NCBI RefSeq assembly: GCF_030817355.1
Contig: NZ_JAUSZH010000001.1
Coordinates: 7,663,001 to 7,727,000, forward strand
Source: Streptomyces sp. V1I1
GTDB lineage: Bacteria; Actinomycetota; Actinomycetes; Streptomycetales; Streptomycetaceae
Length of the DNA: 64,000 nucleotides
Direction: 5' to 3'
The position numbers and the translations under genes were made by a program. The notes beneath the pieces were generated by a model. It was not told the origin of the DNA. It was given only the letters and a program-made list of their open reading frames with translations, and ran no database searches. This document shows, one piece after another, positions 32,961 to 40,247 of the stretch; within the stretch, counting starts at the first letter, position 1; each line of letters begins with the position of its first letter.

Positions 32961-33131
32961 CTACCACCGGTACCAGCGGGACCTCGTGCCTGTCGACGTG
33001 GTGCTCCGCATCAGGAATCCCAGGAGCCAGATGGCAAGCACAATGAGTGCAATCCACCAGAGCACCTTTACGGCGAATCCGGCTCCGAAGAGAATGAGTG
33101 CCAGAAGCAGAACGAGCAGGATGGGAACCAT
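32961..33131 (-). CDS. Small hydrophobic membrane protein
   Basis: A 56-residue protein made of two back-to-back membrane helices (MVPILLVLLLALILFGAGFA and VLWWIALIVLAIWLLGFLM) and a short Ser/Thr/Arg-rich tail. Proteins of this form are widespread in Streptomyces and usually labelled hydrophobic protein; the function is unknown. The start at 33131 is chosen over an ATG five codons upstream because GGAGG then sits at the right distance (eight bases). It is convergent with transketolase. Confidence 0.75.
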   Translation of the reverse strand: MVPILLVLLLALILFGAGFAVKVLWWIALIVLAIWLLGFLMRSTTSTGTRSRWYRW

Positions 33132-33303
33132 TTTCTGCACCTCCATGCGAACGGGTGCCCGAAATCCTTCTGCTTACACGTCGGTTCAGCCACCGGGTTT
33201 GACGCGCGTTTGACGAGAGCGACCGCGGGCATGCGGCCCAGAGAGTGCGATATAAGGAGCTGACTCGGCGCAAGTACGGTTCACAATATGGAGGTGTCCG
33301 GAG

Positions 33304-33798
33304 ATGGGGAAAGCTGACGAAGAGCGTGATCGTGGTCGGGACGAAACACCGGAGGAAAGGGCGGACCGGCGCTGGACCGAACTCCTTCAGGAATTGCGGG
33401 TCGCCCAGACCGGTGTGCAGATCCTCTTCGGTTTTCTGCTCACCGTGGTCTTCCAGCCGCGCTTCGCCTCTCTCTCCGACACCAACCAGACGATCTATAC
33501 GGTCACGGTGCTGCTGGGGGCGGCCACGACCGGCGCTCTGATCGGCCCGGTGTCCTTCCACAGGCTTCTCACCGGCCAGCAGCTGAAGCCCCAGACGGTC
33601 ATCTGGGCCTCTCGCCTCACGGTGGTCGGGCTGTTCCTCCTGCTGTGCACGATGGCGTCGGCCCTGCTCCTCATCCTGCGCGTGGTCGTCGACGACACTC
33701 TGGCCATCTGGCTGGTGGTGGGGATGGTCGTGTGGTTCGTCCTGTGCTGGCTGGTGCTTCCGGTGTGGGCCCGCGCCACTCATCGGACCGACAGCTGA
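33304..33798 (+). CDS. DUF6328 family four-helix membrane protein
   Basis: A 164-residue protein. A charged N-terminus (KADEERDRGRDETPEERADR) is followed by the family-typical WTELLQELRVAQTGVQILFG. Four membrane helices follow: FGFLLTVVF, YTVTVLLGAATTGALIGPV, LTVVGLFLLLCTMASALLLI and AIWLVVGMVVWFVLCWLVL. The length and the ELRVAQTGVQ block match the DUF6328 family, of unknown function. ATG at 33304 is preceded by GGAGGTG further up and CGGAG immediately before it. It is transcribed away from the small hydrophobic protein gene. Confidence 0.85.
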   Translation: MGKADEERDRGRDETPEERADRRWTELLQELRVAQTGVQILFGFLLTVVFQPRFASLSDTNQTIYTVTVLLGAATTGALIGPVSFHRLLTGQQLKPQTVIWASRLTVVGLFLLLCTMASALLLILRVVVDDTLAIWLVVGMVVWFVLCWLVLPVWARATHRTDS

Positions 33799-33941
33799 CG
33801 GGGCGCGGTTCAACTCCGTCGAACGCCTGACGCGTTGCGGGACAAATGAGAGGGGTGGGGTGGGTGCAGGCCCCTGGGAGTGTGGCGGTACTGTGCGCGC
33901 ACCGCCATATGGGTGGTGGCGCGGCAACCGTGGAGGACTTA

Positions 33942-34604
33942 ATGACAGCAATCAAGAGATCGTGGCGCCGTTCGGGGGCCCTGGTAGCGGTGGCGACGGC
34001 CGGCGTCTTCGGCGTCGGCCTGGCCGCCGGCCCGGCGCAGGCGCACACCCCGGTGTGGTCGGTGACCTGCACCGAGGTCCAGATAGACCTGACCCGCTAC
34101 AACTCCCAGGCCGACAACACCGTGACCGTCACCGTGGACGGCAAGGACCTGCTGCCCACCGAGACGTTCAAGGCGGAGTTCCACAAGAAGCTCGAGCTGC
34201 CCAAGCACAGCAGCGAGCTCTCCGTCCGCCTGGTGGTGAAGGCCGGCGACGGCGACAACTTCTCGCGCGACGAGACCAAGAAGGCGCCGGTCTGCGAGGA
34301 CAGCACCCCGACTCCGCCGGCCACCCCGACTCCGCCGGCCACCCCGACTCCGCCGGCCACCCCGACCCCGTCGGCCACGCCGACTCCCTCGGACACGCCC
34401 ACCACGGCCACTCCCACGCCGAGCAGTTCCACCAGCTCCGCCGAGGTGCCGCCGTCGGCCAAGCCGAGCTCCCCCTCGGGTGACCTGGCCGAGACGGGTT
34501 CCTCCAGCTCAACTCCGCTGATCGCCGGCGCTGCCGCCGCGATCATCGTCGCGGGTGGCGGCGTCATGTGGGCCGCGCGCAAGCGGCGTAGCGCCCAGCA
34601 CTGA
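33942..34604 (+). CDS. LAETG-anchored cell-wall surface protein
   Basis: A 220-residue exported protein. The signal peptide (about 1-34) ends VGLAAGPAQAHT. A folded domain (about 35-120) contains two cysteines (SVTCTEVQ and APVCEDS) that probably form a disulfide. A proline/threonine linker (about 120-185) is built on TPTPPA repeats. The C-terminal sorting signal is LAETG (about 184-188), then a hydrophobic helix (LIAGAAAAIIVAGGGVMWA) and AARKRRSAQH. LAXTG is the class E sortase motif of actinomycetes, so covalent wall anchoring is expected. The ATG at 33942 has GGAGGA upstream; earlier starts would precede the signal peptide. A strong hairpin follows. Confidence 0.88.
   Translation: MTAIKRSWRRSGALVAVATAGVFGVGLAAGPAQAHTPVWSVTCTEVQIDLTRYNSQADNTVTVTVDGKDLLPTETFKAEFHKKLELPKHSSELSVRLVVKAGDGDNFSRDETKKAPVCEDSTPTPPATPTPPATPTPPATPTPSATPTPSDTPTTATPTPSSSTSSAEVPPSAKPSSPSGDLAETGSSSSTPLIAGAAAAIIVAGGGVMWAARKRRSAQH
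34305..34376 (+). repeat. 18-bp tandem repeat coding for a TPTPPA linker
   Basis: Three exact 18-base copies (34305-34358) and a fourth degenerate copy (34359-34376) inside the LAETG protein gene. Each encodes Thr-Pro-Thr-Pro-Pro-Ala. Copy number could vary between strains and so change the length of the wall spacer. Confidence 0.8.
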
Positions 34605-34643
34605 CCCCGGCGCGCTGCCGCGGGACGAACCGCGGCGCGTCGC

Positions 34644-34693
34644 CGAAGCGGGGCGGGTGGGCCGTCGAGAGACGGCCCACCCGCCCCGCTTCG
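34644..34693. terminator. Strong bidirectional terminator
   Basis: A perfect 23-bp inverted repeat (34644-34666 and 34671-34693) with loop GAGA. It lies between the convergent LAETG protein gene and the last gene of the sulfonate operon. It ends four bases before the dioxygenase stop codon. Confidence 0.85.
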
Positions 34694-34696
34694 TTG

Positions 34697-35593
34697 TCAG
34701 GCCGCGGCCGGCGTGTAGTGCGCCGCCTCGTCGCCCTCGACGACCCGGCTGAGCCCACCGTCGACGCCGACAGGGACATCGCCCGCGACCGTCACCCGGT
34801 GCAGCAGACGCGCAAAATCGCCGTAGTCGTCGGGCGCGTAGTGCTGCGTGCTGCGGTTGTCGAAGAGGACCAGGTCGCCCGGCGCCCAGGTCCAGCGGAC
34901 GACGTTCTCCGGGCGGGTCACGTACGACTGGAGGATCCGCAGGATGTCACGGGACTCGGACTGGGACAGGCCCACCAGAGACTGCGCGAAGCCACCGACG
35001 AACAGGCCGCGCTCGCCCGACTCGGGGTGGACGCGCACCACCGGGTGTTCGGTGCGGTACTTCCTCGAGACGAACTGCCTGCGGTGCTCGGCGGCCTTCT
35101 CGGTCTTCGGCTCTGCATAGTCGTACGCGTTGGTGTGGACGGCCCACAGCCGGTCGGCCAGCTCGCGCAGCGCCTCGGGCAGATCCCGGTAGGCGGCCGC
35201 CGAGTTGGCGATCAGGGTGTTGCCGCCGTACGGCGGCAACACGAGGCTGCGCAGCGTGGACGCCTTGGGCGGGGTGCGCAGGAACGTGACGTCGGTGTGC
35301 CACTGGTTGGCGCGGATGCCCTCGTCGCCGTCGACCGGCAGGATGTGCGGCTGGCCCTCGACGGACGGCACTGTGGGGTGCGCGGTGGTGAGCTCGCCGA
35401 ACAGCGAGGCGAACCGTAGCTGAGCGTCGTCGTCGAGCTGTTGGTCGCGGAAGAAGAGCGCCTTGTGCTCGACGAGCGCCGCGTTGATCTCGGTGACGAC
35501 GGCGGGGTCGAGGTCGGTGGAGATGTCGACGCCGAGGATCTCGGCGCCGATACGGCCGCCGATCCGGCGAATGTCGAAACCGGTGCTGGTCAT
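34697..35593 (-). CDS. TauD/TfdA-family Fe(II)/2-oxoglutarate dioxygenase
   Basis: A 298-residue dioxygenase likely to release sulfite or sulfate from a sulfonate or alkyl sulfate. The iron triad is visible as His99 and Asp101 in QWHTDVTFL and the distal His251 in [12 protein letters not shown]; the 2-oxoglutarate Arg is in LLHRVTVAG (about 266). The opening [20 protein letters not shown] and [15 protein letters not shown] are typical of TauD/AtsK. It is the last gene of the minus-strand operon after a flavin monooxygenase, which suggests two desulfonation routes fed by one transporter. The sequence does not tell taurine from alkyl-sulfate specificity. Confidence 0.88.
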   Translation of the reverse strand: MTSTGFDIRRIGGRIGAEILGVDISTDLDPAVVTEINAALVEHKALFFRDQQLDDDAQLRFASLFGELTTAHPTVPSVEGQPHILPVDGDEGIRANQWHTDVTFLRTPPKASTLRSLVLPPYGGNTLIANSAAAYRDLPEALRELADRLWAVHTNAYDYAEPKTEKAAEHRRQFVSRKYRTEHPVVRVHPESGERGLFVGGFAQSLVGLSQSESRDILRILQSYVTRPENVVRWTWAPGDLVLFDNRSTQHYAPDDYGDFARLLHRVTVAGDVPVGVDGGLSRVVEGDEAAHYTPAAA

Positions 35594-35630
35594 GCGGAAC
35601 TGCCTTTCTCTGGCGGTGAATGAACGGGGT

Positions 35631-36965
35631 TCAGTGGGCAGGGCCCGGCCGGCCTGCCGGGCGCTCCAGGCCGTAGTGGTCGCGCAGGGTGCGGCCGCCG
35701 TACTCGGTGCGGAACAGCCCCCGGTCCTGCAGCAGGGGGACGACCTGGTCGACGAAGTCGTCGAGTCCGCCGGGCAGATACGGCGGCATGATGTTGAAGC
35801 CGTCTGCCGCGCCCTCGGTGAACCACTGCTCCAGCTGGTCCGCGATCTGCTCGGGCGTACCGGCGAAGACCCGGTGGCCGCGGCCGCCGCCGAGCCGGGC
35901 GATGAGCTGCCGGATGGTGAGCTGCTCGCGCCTGGCGAGGTCCGCGACCAGCGTGAAGCGGGACTTGTTGCCGTTGATGTCCTGCTCCTCGGGGAGCTCG
36001 GGCAGCGGTCCGTCCAGCGGCAGTCCGCTCAGGTCCGTGCCGAGCATCCCGGACAGCTGCTGGAGCCCGTACTCCGGGACCTGCAGCCCTGTGAGCTCGT
36101 CCTCCAGCGCCAGCGCCTCGGCCTCGGTGCCGCCGATGATCGGGCAGATGCCGGGCAGGATCTTCAACTGTTCCGGTGTGCGGCCGTACTTCGCGAGCCG
36201 CGACTTGAGGTCTTTGTAGAAGGTCTGGCCGTCGGCGAGAGTCTGCTGGGCGGTGAACACCGCCTCCGCGTACCGGGCCGCGAACTCCTTGCCGTCCTCC
36301 GACGACCCGGCCTGCACCAGCAGAGGATGTCCCTGAGGCGAGCGCTGTACGTTGAGCGGCCCGTCGACCCGGAAGTGGGTGCCGCGGTGCTCGATCGCCC
36401 GTACGGCGCCCTCCTCCGAGTAGACGCCGCGCTCGCGGTCGATCACCGGCGAGTCGTCCAGCCAGCTGTCCCACAGCTTCTTGGTCACGTCGAGGAACTC
36501 GGCGGCGCGCTCGTAGCGCAGAGCGTGCTCCAGATGCTCTTCGAGGCCGAAGTTCCTGGCCTCGGCGACATTTCCGGAGGTGACGATGTTCCAGCCGGCC
36601 CGGCCGCCGCTGATGTGGTCCAGCGAGGCGAACTTGCGCGCCACATGGAAGGGTTCGTTGAAGGTGGTCGAGACGGTCGCGATCAGCCCGATGTGCTCGG
36701 TGGCGACAGCCAGCGCGGACAGCAGTGTCAGCGGCTCGAACCCGCCGACCGCGTTGTAGCGGGCGTTGCCCCACAGCGCGACGCCGTCCGCGAGGAACAG
36801 CGAGTCGAGCCTGCCGCGTTCGGCGGTACGGGCCAGCTCCTGGAAGTACGAGAGATCGGTGATCCGCTCGGGCTGGGTGCGCGGATGGCGCCAGGCGGCA
36901 TCGTGATGACCGGCGTTCATCAGGAACGCGTTGAGATGGAACTGGCGTGGGATGTCGGCGGGCAT
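35631..36965 (-). CDS. LLM flavin-dependent monooxygenase, NtaA/SnaA/DszA family
   Basis: A 444-residue bacterial-luciferase-like, FMNH2-dependent monooxygenase. It begins [20 protein letters not shown], the usual opening of NtaA/SnaA/DszA proteins, and contains [37 protein letters not shown] and [17 protein letters not shown]-terminal [20 protein letters not shown] block closes the barrel. Family members oxidise organosulfur compounds, aminocarboxylates or antibiotic precursors. Between ssuC and tauD it most likely cleaves a sulfur compound using reduced flavin from a reductase not present here. It follows ssuC by 10 bases. Confidence 0.88.
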   Translation of the reverse strand: MPADIPRQFHLNAFLMNAGHHDAAWRHPRTQPERITDLSYFQELARTAERGRLDSLFLADGVALWGNARYNAVGGFEPLTLLSALAVATEHIGLIATVSTTFNEPFHVARKFASLDHISGGRAGWNIVTSGNVAEARNFGLEEHLEHALRYERAAEFLDVTKKLWDSWLDDSPVIDRERGVYSEEGAVRAIEHRGTHFRVDGPLNVQRSPQGHPLLVQAGSSEDGKEFAARYAEAVFTAQQTLADGQTFYKDLKSRLAKYGRTPEQLKILPGICPIIGGTEAEALALEDELTGLQVPEYGLQQLSGMLGTDLSGLPLDGPLPELPEEQDINGNKSRFTLVADLARREQLTIRQLIARLGGGRGHRVFAGTPEQIADQLEQWFTEGAADGFNIMPPYLPGGLDDFVDQVVPLLQDRGLFRTEYGGRTLRDHYGLERPAGRPGPAH

Positions 36966-36975
36966 GGGTGAATCC

Positions 36976-37866
36976 TCAGTTTCCGGTCGGGGTGCGCCAG
37001 GACGTGAAGCGGCGTTCCAGGGCTACGAGCAGCTGGTTGAAGATCACGCCGATGGCGGAGATGGTGATGATCCCGGCATACATCTCGGGTATCGCGAAGT
37101 TGAACTGCGAGGCGTTGACGAGGTAGCCGAGCCCGGCCTTGGCGCCCACCATCTCGGCGGCGACGAGGACGAGGATCGCGAACCCGCCGGCCAGCCGGAT
37201 GCCGGTGAATACCGTCGGTACCGAGGCGGGCAGGATCACTTTCTGGAAGATCCGCGGTGCGGGCAGATCCATTGACCTGGCGAGCCTCAGCAGGGTCGGA
37301 TCGACGCTGCGTACGGCGCTGATGGTGTTCAGCAGGATCGGCCAGGTGCACGCATAGAGGACGATGGAGATCTTCGAGGTCTCGCCGATGCCGAGCAGCA
37401 GCACGAAGACCGGCAGCAGCGCCAGTGCCGCGGTGTTGCGGAAGACCTCGAGGAGTGGCCCGAGAAGATCCGCGAGCGGCTTGTACCAGCCGATCAGCAG
37501 GCCGAGCGGTACGGCGACGACGACCGCGAACCCGAAGCCGGTGAGCGATCGCCCGAGGCTGGCCTGCGTGTGCTCGACGAGCTGCCCGTCGAGCAGCAGC
37601 TGCCACCAGGCGATGACGACTTCGGAGAACGGCGGCAGAAAAGTACGGTCGACGAGGCCGAGGCGGGGCGCGGTCTCCCACAGCGCGAGCAGCGCCGCGA
37701 TCGCGACGGTCCGGGTGAACACCGCAAGCAGGGCCCGGCCGGCGCTCCGCAGGGGAGCCCGCAGTGCGCCGGTGCGGGCGGGGGGCGCGAGCGCCGGATC
37801 GGTGTGCCGCGCCGCGCCGCTCACATCGACGGCGGTTGCCGACGCCTTCTCGGTGGTGATGCTCAT
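36976..37866 (-). CDS. ssuC: Sulfonate ABC transporter permease
   Basis: A 296-residue membrane permease of the SsuC/TauC type (binding-protein-dependent transport inner-membrane family). Six or so hydrophobic helices are visible after residue 40, for example VAIAALLALWETAPRLGLV, FGFAVVVAVPLGLLIGWY and GGFAILVLVAAEMVGAKAGL. The cytoplasmic EAA-like loop reads LRLARSMDLPAPRIFQKVIL. An N-terminal hydrophilic extension of about 40 residues precedes the first helix. The ATG overlaps the ssuB stop by four bases. Substrate is inferred from the operon partners. Confidence 0.88.
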   Translation of the reverse strand: MSITTEKASATAVDVSGAARHTDPALAPPARTGALRAPLRSAGRALLAVFTRTVAIAALLALWETAPRLGLVDRTFLPPFSEVVIAWWQLLLDGQLVEHTQASLGRSLTGFGFAVVVAVPLGLLIGWYKPLADLLGPLLEVFRNTAALALLPVFVLLLGIGETSKISIVLYACTWPILLNTISAVRSVDPTLLRLARSMDLPAPRIFQKVILPASVPTVFTGIRLAGGFAILVLVAAEMVGAKAGLGYLVNASQFNFAIPEMYAGIITISAIGVIFNQLLVALERRFTSWRTPTGN

Positions 37867-38675
37867 GGCGTTACGGCCTCCAGCTCCTCCTTCTGGGCCC
37901 GGCTGACCTCATCGCGCAGCAGGCTCCAGATCTGATGTCGGTGGTGCGCAAACTCGGGGCTGGACCGCGGATCGGCGTCGGCGCCTCTCTCACCCAGGTC
38001 GATCGGCACGATCTCTTTGATCCGGCCGGGCCGGGAGGTAAGCACGGCGACCCGCTGCCCCAGACGGACCGCCTCGTCGATGCCGTGCGTGATGAACACG
38101 ATCGTCTTGCCGGTGCGCTGCCAGATCCGCAGCAGCTCGTCCTGGAGCGACTCCCGGGTCTGCGCGTCGAGCGCGGCGAACGGCTCGTCCATCAGCAGCA
38201 CATCGGGGTCGTAGGCGAGGCTGCGGGCGATGGCGACACGCTGGCGCATACCTCCGGAGAGCTCGTGCGGATGGCGGTCCTCGAAGCCGGTGAGCCCGAC
38301 GAGCGCCAGATACTCCCGGGCCCGCTCGGCCCGTTCGCGGCGCGGCACCCGGGTGGCTTCAAGCCCGAACTCGACATTGCCCTGGGCGGTGCGCCAGGGG
38401 AGCAGGGCGTACTGCTGGAAGACGATGCCGCGGTCCAGACCCGGGCCCGAGATGGGTTCGCCGTCCAGCAGGATCCGGCCCGAGGTGGGCTCGGAGAGCC
38501 CGCCCAGCAGGTCGAGCAGGGTGGATTTCCCGCAGCCGCTGGGGCCGACGACAACCACGAACTCCCCGGCGGCGATGTCGAGATCGATACCGTCCAGCGC
38601 GGTGACGGGCTGTCGCTTTCCGCGTACGGGGAAGGTTTTGCCGATGCCCTGAAAGCTGATCTTCGCCGTGGTCAT
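37863..38675 (-). CDS. ssuB: Sulfonate ABC transporter ATP-binding protein
   Basis: A 270-residue ABC ATPase of the SsuB/TauB group that energises uptake. It shows Walker A (VVGPSGCGKSTLLDLLGG, about residues 40-57), the Q-loop (GIVFQQYALLPWR), the signature HELSGGMRQRVAIARSLA, Walker B (VLLMDEPFAALDAQTRE) and the switch His in VFITHGIDEAVRLG. It lies four bases from ssuA and overlaps ssuC, so the three are co-translated. Confidence 0.92.
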   Translation of the reverse strand: MTTAKISFQGIGKTFPVRGKRQPVTALDGIDLDIAAGEFVVVVGPSGCGKSTLLDLLGGLSEPTSGRILLDGEPISGPGLDRGIVFQQYALLPWRTAQGNVEFGLEATRVPRRERAERAREYLALVGLTGFEDRHPHELSGGMRQRVAIARSLAYDPDVLLMDEPFAALDAQTRESLQDELLRIWQRTGKTIVFITHGIDEAVRLGQRVAVLTSRPGRIKEIVPIDLGERGADADPRSSPEFAHHRHQIWSLLRDEVSRAQKEELEAVTP

Positions 38676-38679
38676 GGGG

Positions 38680-39696
38680 TCAACTCCCCGCCTTCGTGGC
38701 GCCCTTGTTGAACTTGTTGGTGTACAGGTCGGGGACCTTCACCTGGCCGGACTTGAGGTCTCCCCGCTCGGTGAGCCAGTCGGCCCAGACGGAAATCTCC
38801 TGCTCGTCGATCCGGCCGCCGGGCGCGGAGACACCGTAGGAGCGCCAGTACTTGAGCGCGTCGGCGCTCTCGTTGCGCTTCCGCTTGGTGAGGATCTCGG
38901 TCATCTTGGCGACGACCTCTTCGTGCGGTGTCGTACGGGACCAGTCCAGGGCCTTGCCCACGCCGGTGACGAAGGTCCGCACCGTCTCCGGGTTCTGTTC
39001 GATGAAGCGCTCTGTCAGCACATAGGTGCCTGCGCTGAAGCCCCCGCGCAGCTCGAAGTCGCTGAAGATCTTGCGTATGCCGCCGGTCTGCAGCGCCTTG
39101 TCGCGCAGGATGCCGCCGAGGACGGCCACGTCGATCTGCCGCTGGCGCAGCGACTGTTCGGTGTTGACTGGCGGTACGACGATCCGCTCGACCTGCTCGG
39201 CTTCTGCCCTGCTCAGGCCGTTCTTCTTGAGGTAGATGTCGAGCATCGCCTCGGCGTGGGCGCCGAGGGTGTTCATGCCGACCTTCTTGCCGATGAGGTC
39301 GCGGGGCCGGCGGATGGCGCTCTTCTCGGCGACGTAGAAGCCGCTGTAGGCGTACTTGTCGGAGCCGTAGTAGCTGATGACGGCCTTGATGCGAGCCTTG
39401 CGGGAGGCGAGCTTGACCACTGCGCCGTTGAATGCGCCCCCGAAGTCGATCTGACCGGAGGCGGCGGACTGGATGTCCTGCGGGCCGCTGATGGTGTTGC
39501 CGACCCAGTCGAGCTTCAGGTCCTCCAAATAGCCGAGGGCCGCGGCGAGTTCGGCCGGGTTCACCGCGCCGGCCGAACCCTGGTAGCGGAGCGTCCTGGT
39601 GTTGCGGACGCCGCTGCCGCTCGCTGTGCCGCAGCCCGCAGCCGCCAGCGCGGAGAGTCCTGAGAGCACAAGGAAGGTGCGTCTGGTGGAGGTCAT
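38680..39696 (-). CDS. ssuA: Sulfonate ABC transporter substrate-binding lipoprotein
   Basis: A 338-residue periplasmic-type binding protein of the SsuA/TauA (NMT1/THI5-like) family. The N-terminus has a twin-arginine-like start (STRRTFLVLSGLSALA) and a lipobox LAAAGC, with the lipidated Cys near residue 22. The mature domain contains ELAAALGYLEDLKLDWVGNT, SGPQDIQSAASGQIDFGGAF and KKVGMNTLGAHAEAML, as in sulfonate-binding proteins. It is the first structural gene of the operon, about 213 bases downstream of the cysteine leader peptide, and its expression is probably governed by that leader. Confidence 0.88.
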   Translation of the reverse strand: MTSTRRTFLVLSGLSALAAAGCGTASGSGVRNTRTLRYQGSAGAVNPAELAAALGYLEDLKLDWVGNTISGPQDIQSAASGQIDFGGAFNGAVVKLASRKARIKAVISYYGSDKYAYSGFYVAEKSAIRRPRDLIGKKVGMNTLGAHAEAMLDIYLKKNGLSRAEAEQVERIVVPPVNTEQSLRQRQIDVAVLGGILRDKALQTGGIRKIFSDFELRGGFSAGTYVLTERFIEQNPETVRTFVTGVGKALDWSRTTPHEEVVAKMTEILTKRKRNESADALKYWRSYGVSAPGGRIDEQEISVWADWLTERGDLKSGQVKVPDLYTNKFNKGATKAGS

Positions 39697-39859
39697 CAGT
39701 CATTCCGTTTCGGGGTACGCGAAGATGCCTGGAAATTCACCGGGAAAGGCGCGATGAATTCAGGTAGGGGTGGGAACGCATTGGCAGGAGAATGGGGGAA
39801 TTCCTGCCCAAGTAATTACCGCGGGAGGGCCGGGGAGCGAGGTGCTCAGCCCGTCAGAA

Positions 39860-39876
39860 GCCCCTGGAGCAGGGGC
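39860..39876 (-). promoter_or_regulatory. Hairpin in the ssu leader, possible attenuator element
   Basis: GCCCCT/AGGGGC with a 5-base loop, 34 bases downstream of the leader-peptide stop and about 160 bases before ssuA. It is the clearest simple stem in the untranslated leader. A role in attenuation is inferred from position only. Confidence 0.4.
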
Positions 39877-39909
39877 CGGACGCGGATGAAGAAGTCAGCT
39901 GCGCGTGTT

Positions 39910-39993
39910 TCAGCGGCCGGCGGCACAGAGTGCGCTGGCGTGCCGTCGAAGATCGACGTGCAGGCGCGATACGAGAATGTCAGCTTGACTCAC
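39910..39993 (-). CDS. Cysteine-containing leader peptide of the sulfonate operon
   Basis: A 27-residue reading frame starting with GTG at 39993: (V)SQADILVSRLHVDLRRHA, then SALCAAGR and TGA. The core SRLHVDLxRxxSALC matches the short putative leader peptides found before sulfur-assimilation and sulfonate operons in Streptomyces. Such peptides contain Cys near the end, so ribosome stalling at the Cys codon (when charged Cys-tRNA is scarce) can alter folding of the downstream leader. No Shine-Dalgarno sequence precedes the GTG; instead a -35/-10 pair ends seven bases upstream, so translation from a leaderless mRNA is likely. It is too short for most ORF finders. Confidence 0.8.
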   Translation of the reverse strand: MSQADILVSRLHVDLRRHASALCAAGR

Positions 39994-40000
39994 AACGGTG

Positions 40001-40029
40001 AGAGTGGCAGCGATTTCCGGTCACGTCAA
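40001..40029 (-). promoter_or_regulatory. Promoter of the sulfonate operon and leader peptide
   Basis: On the minus strand TTGACG (40029-40024), a 17-base spacer, then CACTCT (40006-40001). The -35 is excellent and the -10 is weak. Transcription would begin at or next to the leader-peptide GTG at 39993, giving a leaderless message. Confidence 0.5.
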
Positions 40030-40247
40030 TGCCTTTCGGAAATCGTCTCGCATCGTGAATTGTTACGGCTTTCTTTCGCGAATGTGGACTGTCGGACGGC
40101 TGTCACGGCCGCGGAGTGTCCACGGTCCTGACGGCCGCTGTTCTTCCCCGTGTTCCCGCGGCCCCTGGTACGTTCCCTCGAGCGCCGCGATGCTGTGCGC
40201 CGACAGCGCTTACTACGTGCTCAACAAGCCGTATTCCAGGAGTAGTT

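Noticed and set aside
31327..33951. An 874-residue minus-strand frame covering transketolase and small membrane genes
   Set aside because: Antisense to clear genes; the sequence has no motifs and crosses several ribosome sites and terminators.
34305..34376. A CRISPR-like array
   Set aside because: The repeats are 18-bp, in-frame and back to back with no spacers; they code for a Pro/Thr linker.
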